Positions 55,726 through 64,000 of a stretch of 64,000 bases of DNA are shown here, piece after piece. This DNA comes from Corylus avellana. Its lineage: Eukaryota; Streptophyta; Magnoliopsida; Fagales; Betulaceae. Location of the stretch: NCBI RefSeq assembly GCF_901000735.1, contig NC_081549.1, forward strand, positions 3,172,942 to 3,236,941, written 5' to 3'. How positions within the stretch are numbered: position 1 is the first letter of the stretch; each line of letters starts with the position of its first letter. A program made the position numbers and the translations under genes. A model generated the notes under the pieces. It was not told the origin of the DNA, did not search any database, and was given only the letters and a program-made list of their open reading frames with translations.

Positions 55726-55900
55726 GACTTTCATCTGATGCTTATGCTCTGTCAAAAGTGTATAATTTTAGGGTTAGCTAGAAACTTGGCTGCTAAGCTT
55801 GGCCAACATGGTATAAGAGTAAATTGTGTGTCGCCTGATGCCTTCGTGACTGCTATGTTTGCAAACCTTTTTGGTGGATGGCTCCTGGTATTATGATGAG
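55726..55900 (+). pseudogene. Short-chain dehydrogenase/reductase (SDR) fragment
   Basis: Frame pieces AGLSSDAYALSK, then after a frame change LGLARNLAAKLGQHGIRVN and CVSPDAFVTAMF. These are the YxxxK catalytic segment (YALSK) and the following helix and IRVN.VSPG-type motif of classical plant SDRs related to tropinone reductase or xanthoxin dehydrogenase. The Rossmann start (TGxxxGIG) and the rest are missing. Copy A lacks this 400-bp block. Non-functional. Confidence 0.8.
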
Positions 55901-57870
55901 GTTTCTATTTAGCAATATTTAAGAAATTCGCTTATTTGAATTGCCCGTGCTTATCATGGTGGCTAGAATTTTAATGTATTTGTTATTGTGAATAATAAGC
56001 CCCACGGGGGAGCTACATACCCCAGTGTACTTCAGGAGGTTTCCTTTTTGGACGAAGTGTCAAAAATTTCCTTCGAGAAATTTCTTCCAATCTGGTCTAT
56101 TCAAATGTTATTGTGTTTATTTCATTATTTGCCTGTGAATTTCACGTGCCAGAAAAAAAGTTAAAAATAAATAAATAAATAAAGAAAATTTATTAATAAA
56201 GCACACCTTTTTTGCATATCCCACAATTTCAATTTCTTTGAAATTTTGGATTGGAAATCTTTTGAGAATATGTGGCATTCAATAAAATTTTGACTAAGTA
56301 AGCTAAAAACGCATCAGAAGCAAATAAGGATGAAACACTGGAACCTAATTTCTTGAGCACTTTGGAGACCATTGCTATTGTTGCTGCTGAAGCAGTTGGT
56401 GACATTGCTGGTTGGGGAGTTGATGGGAGATGGGATCTCTCTTTCTTGGGGGGTTTTGAGCTACTTTCCATTGCTGGGTCCTTCTCCAAAACCATCGAGA
56501 AAGAGAGAGAAAGAGATGGGTGTGATTTGGGTGGAGATGAAGGGATGAAAGTGTTCTCTCTCTGACGAGACGGTGCTCCTCCACCAGCGGTACAGATCTT
56601 CCACTGGCAGCGTTGGGCTGAGGAGGTGGGTCTCCGATGGGTTTTTTAGGGATAGATCTGTGACTGGGTATCTTGTAAGGGGAAAACTGGTGAGTAAGAT
56701 TCAGTGTTTTTATCTATCATGTGGTTTAAGATGATGCGTTAATATTTTATTGAATGGGTATTACAGCTCATCCTAATAGTAGGGCTCTCAAATCTTTAAG
56801 GTGTGAGCACTGTAAGGAGCTTAAAAGATGTCTCTCATAAATATAAGAAATTAAAATAAACTATTATAAAAAATAAAAAATAAAAAAATTGAACTCGAGC
56901 ACCTAGCAATTTGAAGCACAATGAAGACACAATTTGAGCCTTTATGTTTTCTTTGGCAAGATATTTTCTTTGATAACGTTAGTTTTCTTTTCTTTCATTT
57001 CTTTAGGTATGAGTACTCTTCACGACTTTAAACACTACTTTGGAATACTATTTTAAGAAATAAAAGATATGTGACCCAATTTGTGTATTTGTAAATTATA
57101 TTAAAGAAATTAACTTTAATATTGTTTATAAAAATTACAAAATAAAAAGTTCTACATAAATACTTAGCCAAAAATAAAATGTTATAGAACCGAATTTGAG
57201 TATTCATAATAAAGATATTAACTTAATTATTGTTTATAAAAATTTTAGGAAAAACTTCCCAAAATTTTCATCAACTTTCACTCATTTTAACACAACTCTC
57301 AAAATTTAAATTTATATCTACAACAAACAAATTAAAAAATCTCAAATTCAGAAAAAAAAAAAAAAAAAAAACCACCTCATCGATCCATCCATCGTTGGTT
57401 TTACGACTATCTACATATGTGAAAATGGAAGAAGATCGATCAAGGCCAGGTATAAAAAACATAAAAATAAAAATAAAATCCTTAAACTTAGAAGTCAAAT
57501 TATATTGCACATGCGACCTATCCAACACTCAAAAACTATGTTAATATAAAGATTTGAATATCGACCAACAATGCTGATCGAGAGGATGTCCATGTGTAAT
57601 TTTCAATTGAGACGACTCATCATTTCTTTATCAGTTGTAATTATCTCGTATGACAATGCCAGTCCAATTTTTTTTCATTTCTTGCGTATGCATTCTTTGC
57701 ACTCAACCTAAAAGCATATATAGCCTTAAAACACGACAAGAACAAAACTAAAAAATAGAAATCTACAACAAACAAATTCCGGATCCATGACAATCTCGAT
57801 GCAAGAAAATTGAAGAAGATGAAGGATAAAACATTAGATTAAAATTAAAGAAAAACCTTCACCTAAGAAA

Positions 57871-58740
57871 TCACGCATAAACCGAACATGCTCCAGGCTT
57901 CTCAGGAGGTAATGTTCCGTTGCCTTTGGCACCCACAAACCCAACATTCAAATTATCGCAGAAAACTTTTAGTTTGGAGCCCCTCGTCCACCACCCTCCA
58001 GATTTGAAGGTCGACGACACCAACATCCTTAAATCAAAGCTCACCGTTCCACCGTTTCGGTCCTGGCCCATGTCGTCCACCACCCACTCATCCACCACGT
58101 GTCGATCATCTGTGTTATTTGTGGATAGCATTACGTGCAATACGCCATTTCCTTTTGAATTCAAGAACAACGACTCGGCTTTCAAAGAGGACGTCAAGAT
58201 ATAATCGTTGTAATACACGAAACTATCAATCTGATTGATGAAAACCTTCAGTTTGTGGTTTGGGTTCTCGACCGTAACGTCGGCGGCCCAACTGGCCGTG
58301 AAATCTGAATTTGAGGAGGTCTTAAAATCAGAAACGGAGAGAGCGGCCACTCTGAAAACTGGGAGCTCTGGGCGTAGAATGAGCCACACCATGACGGTGC
58401 TCATGAATGAAAGAAAGACAAACGCCGTCATCACCATGAGACAACCGCGGACGAAGCCTGACATGGGCGAAGAATAGGGCTCGGGTGGGTAATGGGCTGT
58501 AGGTGGTGGCTGAACATAATGGTAGGCGTAACCATGATAGGGTGGAGGGTTGCTTGGTAATTGCCAATGTGGGTTCGGGTTCGGGTACCCCATAACGGGG
58601 GAATAACCCATCTCCGGCTGGTGATTCCTCGATACCGGGGCATTATCTGTGGGCGAAGACTGATCACCTGGTTCTTTCTTTGGTTGGTCTTCAGACGGAG
58701 AAGCCATGGTGGGTGATTCTCTCTGGCTCCTCTGCCCCAA
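57871..58740 (-). CDS. LEA2/NHL (NDR1/HIN1-like) membrane protein
   Basis: A single uninterrupted frame of 289 residues. An N-terminal cytosolic part (1-95) rich in Pro, Tyr and Gly (HYVQPPPTAHYPPEPY) is followed by one membrane anchor at about 99-122 (LMVMTAFVFLSFMSTVMVWL) and a LEA_2 beta-sandwich domain at about 140-275 (ASWAADVTVENPNHKLKV, YYNDYILTSS, GTVSFDLRMLV). The C-terminus has LKVFCDNLNVGF, typical of NHL proteins. The layout is that of a type II plasma membrane protein; the family is linked to pathogen and stress responses. A second ATG (58,707, MASPSED) could be the true start. The gene lies only in copy B; copy A has unrelated sequence there. Substrate: none known. Confidence 0.92.
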   Translation of the reverse strand: MGQRSQRESPTMASPSEDQPKKEPGDQSSPTDNAPVSRNHQPEMGYSPVMGYPNPNPHWQLPSNPPPYHGYAYHYVQPPPTAHYPPEPYSSPMSGFVRGCLMVMTAFVFLSFMSTVMVWLILRPELPVFRVAALSVSDFKTSSNSDFTASWAADVTVENPNHKLKVFINQIDSFVYYNDYILTSSLKAESLFLNSKGNGVLHVMLSTNNTDDRHVVDEWVVDDMGQDRNGGTVSFDLRMLVSSTFKSGGWWTRGSKLKVFCDNLNVGFVGAKGNGTLPPEKPGACSVYA

Positions 58741-59290
58741 GAATTCCCAAGAGAATGAATGAATGACCGAAAAAAGGAAATGCGAAATAAAATTGGTTAT
58801 TATATTATATAATGCTAAACTTACAAAATATTTTACAAAAACTATAGTTTTACAAAGTAACGTGGCACAACATAATTGAATTTCAACTCAAACGAGAAAT
58901 ATGATCTACACATCATCTGATCTACGCCATTTAAAGCAACCATATATAATAGAAAGTTGACTCAAATAGTTAAATCTGCTAGAGAGAGAGAAACTCCACC
59001 ACCGCCCTCCCTCGGCCCCTACTTTCTTTACCCTCGCCTCCCTTAATGCTATCAATAGTGTAGATTCTCACGAGATATACGTCTGATTTAAGCACAAACT
59101 ATAATAGCCTTTCAAAGTGATAAATATCAATAGATATACTGAATTAAGCACAAACTATAATAGCCTTTGAAAGTGATAATTAAATAATATTTAATAAGAT
59201 GATAAAAATAAATAAATAAATAAATAATTTCATTACAATTAGTTATTAAATTTTAAGAACTCTACTGTATAGTTATTAATTAGCAAATCT

Positions 59291-59439
59291 AAGAGACTTT
59301 GATACTAACATCAACCATTAAAAAAAGGAAAAATAAAAGAAAAAATCCAATGGTTTTTGTGGAAATTAAAGGAGAGAAATCATTGTTTAAAATTGAGAAA
59401 TTCTACGGTTTCTCCACGTGTTCTCTTAATTCTACATAG

Positions 59440-59477
<38 letters not shown>

Positions 59478-61250
59478 ACAATATATACTTAAGATCAGAA
59501 AAACACCTAGAGTAGTATTTCTCGTCATCCTCTCGATCTCCTAACTCATCAACTTTCAAATTTGAACTACTAGAATTTATGATCAAGTCGTAGATATCAA
59601 ATCAAGATATCATAGGTTGAATTCATCTGCAATCTCAAAAGGTTAAACGGTCAACCTGAGCCCAAGGGGAGTGGGTGACCATGAGGATCGGGCGAGTAAT
59701 AAAGTCTTAATTAATTTGATATTTAGTTATATATTCATTTTCCTTATCCTGATGAATTTGATCAATAAATTATCTGCAATATAACACACAAGTTGGTAGG
59801 AGTAATAGTTAATTATGATTTGTCTTTCTCGTTGTTAAGTCCTTTTAAGACGATTAATTGAAGACGAATAAACACAAAAATTAATTGTTTTTATCAAATG
59901 ATTGTTGTTTGTTGGGAGGTAGGGTTCCTCGAATTACCCTAATGTCAAGAGGCCGATGATATCTCAGATTATCATGCTACCATATATTTGCATATTTTGT
60001 TAAATTTAAATGTTTAGAATCTTTAGATCAAAGCTTTTCAATTTGATGGTGGTGGTGGATTTTCTTCTTCTCTTTGGCTTCAAGCATTTCTTGCTCCACA
60101 TGAAATTCTAACAAAATTGTCTCTCTTAAAGAAAGCATAGACGCATAGCGAATGCTTCATTTACTTCGTCCATATAATCCACATAAAATAATCTTTTGCA
60201 ATAAGAAATGTGTTTTTATAGGGTATAGCTCGATCAAACCATCGAAAGTACTTACTAGTGCCTTGATCCTACTTCTAATCAGTTTTATATCTTAAGAAAT
60301 AGCAATGCTATAATTCACGTTAATCGATCGCTCTCATATCACACCGGTTTATATGATATATTTTAAATAACTGATATTGTAAGCTATTTAAGGGTGTGAT
60401 TGGCATTGCGATTTTGTAGATAAAAATGTGATTTTAAACAAAATTGTAGAAAATTGATTATGCAGGATTGCGTTTTTTAAAAAATTGTGATTTGAAATCG
60501 CAGAAAATCGGCTTTTTCAAATCGCAGGTAAGTGGATGCTTTTTTGAAAACGCACAATTTTAATGTTAAACTGTGATTTTGCCAAGCGCTTAATTGCATT
60601 TTTATAAATTGCATATTTATAAGTCATTAAAACCGCACATTTTGAAATCGCAAGCCCTAACAGATCCTCAATCACAGGCAAGGGAGGTTGTGTTTTCAAA
60701 ACGCACTATTTTAAAAGTTAAATTGTGATTTTAAAGGCCAACTCACGATTTTATCAAATGCTTAACTATATTTTTAAAAATTATTTTTTCAAATCACAGG
60801 TTTTAAATTCGTTATTTTTAATTGCACTTTTTAAAACTATAAACCTAAATAGAACCATAAAACATGTTATGATTATTCAATATTCACTTTCTCTTACACT
60901 TATAAATTGACCTCATTTTCACAATTGATATGGAATAACTCTAATAATCTCTTTCTCATACCTCGGGCCCTAGATTGGAACAGAAACAACTCGTTACACC
61001 CATAAACTATTAGGCCAAGAGTTATTGATTCAATTTGATCTCTAATACCAAGCCCGATGTAAGCTGGATCCGAGTATGATATGTTTAGGAAGAGTGTAAC
61101 TATTCTCTTATAAATGAATTTTCAATTCAAACGCATTATATATATACTAGTGTTCTTTTATTTATGTTTTTTCATTTTCATTTTATATGAAATGAAAAGA
61201 CGTTCCTGAAAATGTCACATTAAACCCGCTTGAACCCTTAAACGCTAACA
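59291..61250. other. Intergenic between LEA2 (minus) and DAR GTPase (plus)
   Basis: The upstream sides of both genes meet here, about 2.6 kb apart head-to-head. No gene seen. It contains (AT)n at 59,443-59,473 and the TGCGATTT-rich repeat at 60,395-60,860. Confidence 0.6.
60395..60860. mobile_element. Probable MITE/foldback rich in TGCGATTT
   Basis: Many copies of (T)GCGATTT, AAATCGCA and AAAACGCA occur in both orientations over about 460 bp, so the region can fold on itself. Ends are roughly GTGTGATTGGCATTGCG and its degraded complement near CCTAAATAGAACC. TSD not found. Confidence 0.45.
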
Positions 61251-61295
61251 ACATAGACTCACTATCACTGTCAATCCTGAACTGAACAGCTCAGA

Positions 61296-61320
61296 GAGAG
61301 AGAGAGAGAGCGAGCGAGCG
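61296..61320 (+). repeat. (GA)n(GCGA)n tract in the 5' leader
   Basis: GAGAGAGAG... then GCGAGCGAGCG, a few bases before the GTPase ATG at 61,326. GA-rich leaders are common in plant housekeeping genes and may bind GAGA-type factors. Confidence 0.7.
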
Positions 61321-61325
61321 TGAAG

Positions 61326-63438
61326 ATGGGAGGGGTGAAGAGGGTAATAAAGAAGGGGTTAGGGGAGATGGGGTTCAACGCCGGGGGCGGAGTCATAAAC
61401 TGGTTCCCGGGCCACATGGCGGCGGCCACTCGGGCCATCAGGGAGCGGCTGAAGGTGGCGGACCTCGTCGTTGAAGTACGCGACGCCCGCATTCCCTTGT
61501 CCTCCGCCAACCAGGACCTCCTCCCCCTCCTCTCCTCCAAACGCCGCATCCTTGCCCTCAACAAGAAAGACCTGGCCAACGCCAACATCATGCATGTATC
61601 TCTCAAATTCTTGTGCTTCCGCTTCGCTTTTTTTATTTTTTTAATTGAAGGTCTTTGTTTAAATTGTACTGACATATTGTGTATGAGTTTTGCGCATTTG
61701 AATGCATTGCTATTACAGTTTATTTGCAAATATATACTGATTGGTTTAATTTTTTGTAGAAATGGATTCATTATTTCGATTCGTGCAAGCAAGACTGCAT
61801 TTCTATAAATGCGCATAGCAAGAGCTCTGTTAAGAAGGTTAGTTCGTAGTTCGTACACTGCATATCGGCCTGTTGTACTTTTTGAATTTTGTGTTCTTTG
61901 TGAAATATGGGGTGAAGGATACTCTGTTTTGTTGCTAAGAGAATTTAGGAAAAGAAAATTGAGTCAAAATTAGCTCGGGTATGTGAAATCGTTGGATTGG
62001 ATTCTCATGAGTGGAATTTGTCGTTTTTGTATCCTACATGATTTATGTTGATGATTTTAACTCGTGGTTTTTGATCTTGTCCTGCATATCTTAGGACCCT
62101 TCCTGAATCTAAATTTTATTTTATTTTTCTGTTCGATACATGCTAATAGGGTGCAAATTTGAAACAGAATTCCTTATTGTATTCATTTTCATTTGCAAAT
62201 TTGTGCTAGTGTATTAGGACCAGATATATAATCTTGGTGTCTTGGGGTAATTTTATAGTAGACATCCCTAATTCTTCAATTTGCTTTTTATATATGCTTA
62301 TGTGTTCATATTTTTTTTAGGTTGGGAGGGTGAACCTAGTCCATTTTGACACTAGTGTCTCTAGATGGAGGGTGGCATATTGGCCTTTCAAAATCTCGAT
62401 TGATAATTAGTTGGTTGACTTCTGCACAGGTTTTAGCTTATGTTACAAGCTTTTCCAAATCTCTATGACGTGAAAATCAGTTCTTTAAGACAAAATTTAA
62501 TGACCTTGTTTTGCTATGTGTATGAGTTAGACATGGTCTTGCACTATCAACAATATTGAAATATCATTTCGTTTGTAGTTGCATAATTCTGCTCCTCTAT
62601 ATATGTGGTTGGTTTAAACTACACTTGTTCAAGTGTATTTTAATGGTTGATTTCATATGCTTGTACTACTTTCATGCATGCTCATGATGTCTTTTCATGG
62701 TTCATGTACCAAAGCTTCTTGAGCTTGTGGAGTTCAAACTAAAGGAAGTGATTTCAAGGGAACCTACTCTCCTTGTTATGGTGGTTGGTGTTCCTAATGT
62801 TGGGAAGTCTGCTTTAATTAATTCAATCCATCAAATTGCGTTGTCACAATTTCCTGGTAAGTTGTTACTATATTTTGCTTCATTACGGAGAGATGTCATT
62901 ATCATTGTTGGAACTATGGAAGTTTGTTAAATCATTGGTCTTTGTGGTTTTGAAGCCATGCAATTGAACAATAATGAATTTTGATAAATTATCACTATCC
63001 CGAGAGCTTAAGCTTATGGAAACTTTTGAATTTGATCACTTAATCATTATTCTAACATTCTTCCTTATTTGTGAGTTTAAACTCTTTCTTGATGAGGTGG
63101 GTGCAACACATGAATTTTTTAACTTAAATTAGAGGTAGAGTAGAGTCAGGATTCGAACTCTCTTGTATGTTTTTCATGTACGAGGGCTTTGCCTTTCTTT
63201 TTAATAAATTACTATTCATAAAAAAAAATGAGTCAAGATTTGAACTCAAGACCACTGGTCTAGTATCATGATAAATTATCACTTTATTTCGAAAGTCTTA
63301 AGTTTATGAGAAATGGTAAATTTAATCACTTTACCATTATGCTAACAATTTTGATTTTCTTTCATAGTGAACCAAAAGATGAAGCGAGCTACAGTGGGTC
63401 CATTGCCTGGTGTTACCCAAGATATTGCTGGATACAAG
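61326..63438 (+). CDS. SIN2: DAR GTPase, mitochondrial (SIN2/MTG1 family), 5' part
   Basis: Four exons, all GT..AG with matching phases: 61,326-61,595; 61,760-61,837; 62,715-62,856; 63,368-63,438, encoding 187 residues before leaving the window. It is a circularly permuted GTPase: a DAR signature (VADLVVEVRDARIPLSS), G4 NKKD at 79-82, G5-like INAHS at 106-110, then G1 GVPNVGKS at 141-148 and the G2 region GPLPGVTQD. G3 (DTPG) must lie in a later exon. The start MGGVKRVIKKGLGEMGFN and INWFPGHMAAATRAI match the mitochondrial family. In Arabidopsis the relative SIN2 acts in mitochondrial ribosome assembly and ovule integument growth. It looks intact; expression is inference. Confidence 0.93.
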
Positions 63439-63588
63439 GTCAAGAGATTTTATATAACATAATACGCTTTCACTGTGTTCTTTCCTTAGAGTTAGGAATT
63501 TCAAAGCATTAAGCGAGGCTTAAACTCTAGCTTCATCTCTCTCTCATACTAGCTAGTGTTCAATATATGTCTAACTGCCGTAAGGATG

Positions 63589-63711
63589 TCCCTAAAGGGT
63601 AACTCAATCAGATAGAGACCACACCTCATGAAGAAGAGGTAACTAGTTCGAATCTCTCTTCTCTTGGGGACAACAAATTACGTATATAAAAAAAAAATAA
63701 ATAAATAAATA
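63589..63711 (+). mobile_element. tRNA-derived SINE in intron 4 of the DAR GTPase, 16-bp TSD
   Basis: Box A-like AGGGTAACTCAATCAGATAG and box B-like CTAGTTCGAATCTC, an A-rich (TAAA)n tail, and direct repeats AACTGCCRTAAGGATG at 63,573-63,588 and 63,712-63,727 (one mismatch). Same family as 17,191-17,312. Confidence 0.93.
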
Positions 63712-64000
63712 AACTGCCATAAGGATGCAACTATTGAACTAATTAAACCCAGTGTTTGAGATTGGTCCACTATGGTATTGTTGGCTGCAAGATGTTGTCG
63801 GTTTAGTGGAGTATTGTTCTATTGGCGGTTATCAAAAGTTTGTAATAACTAAATCAATTTCGTTAAGCCTTTATAGACACGTTCTGGAATTGGAGCCTAA
63901 TTATTGAGTGTTTGGCTTGTCCCTTTCATTTTTAAATCTTGATTTTCCCCCTTCTCTGTTGTTTCCTTTCTCCTTCTCTTGTCTATGTATGGTTTAAATA

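Larger units (their letters stand above)
49357..59290. repeat. Segmental duplication, copy B
   Basis: Direct partner of 1-17,850. It keeps the kelch gene complete and carries the LEA2 gene, an SDR relic and two SINEs that copy A does not have. Offset is about 49.36 kb at the left edge. Confidence 0.93.

Noticed and set aside
56229..56584. Two overlapping minus frames with Ser/Pro/Gln-rich peptides
   Set aside because: The two phases compete, neither shows a known domain, and copy A does not preserve them.
63589..63711. A functional tRNA gene
   Set aside because: A- and B-box-like sequences are present, but no cloverleaf is formed and the unit has a poly-A tail and TSD, as a SINE does.

Overview
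This window is nuclear DNA from a flowering plant, most likely a woody eudicot. The evidence is GT..AG introns in plant-type genes, strongly AT-rich intergenic DNA with long poly-A/T and (AT)n tracts, and plant families: LEA2/NHL, cellulose synthase, a SIN2-type DAR GTPase, hAT/CACTA/MULE-type MITEs, tRNA-derived SINEs and Ty3/gypsy. The species cannot be named from this sequence. There are no bacterial-style operons, CRISPR arrays or phage genes. Most of the window is transposon-rich intergenic DNA, with three well-supported intact genes, one kelch gene that may be intact, and many pseudogene pieces.

Layout. A direct segmental duplication frames the window: copy A (1 to about 17,850) matches copy B (about 49,357 to 59,290). 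Both carry the last exon of a Raf-like MAPKKK followed by a kelch-propeller gene. Copy A is heavily invaded. It has a truncated Ty3/gypsy element (about 2.2-5.6 kb), two CACTA-like elements (10,526-12,858; 13,060-14,330), an 8-bp-TSD hAT element (15,348-15,944), a SINE and a 9-bp-TSD MITE. Its kelch gene has a nonsense codon and has lost its 3' end. Copy B keeps a full-length kelch frame (51,290) and an intact LEA2/NHL gene (57,871-58,740), but has an assembly gap (51,124-51,223).

The middle contains a four-exon gene (19,841-21,618, minus) that I reconstruct as a 510-residue protein. It has an IRE1/RNase L-like KEN region with no kinase domain and a Gly-rich repeat tail; it is the most unusual gene here. 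After it come an orphan alpha/beta-hydrolase exon, a long gene-poor stretch, a 2-kb hAT element made of GCGGTTA heptamers with a perfect 8-bp TSD (33,642-35,648), and local duplications.

From 39.8 to 49.3 kb on the minus strand lies a pseudogene cluster: a CesA cellulose synthase that lost its catalytic exons around an inverted duplication, a third broken kelch copy (plus strand), a CAP-D2 condensin tail with frameshifts, and a LINE 3' end.

The right edge holds the first four exons of a mitochondrial circularly permuted DAR GTPase (SIN2/MTG1 type, 61,326 onward), with a fresh SINE in its fourth intron. The genes do not form a pathway. What links them is duplication, insertion and decay, and comparing copy A with copy B gives pre-insertion sites for several elements.
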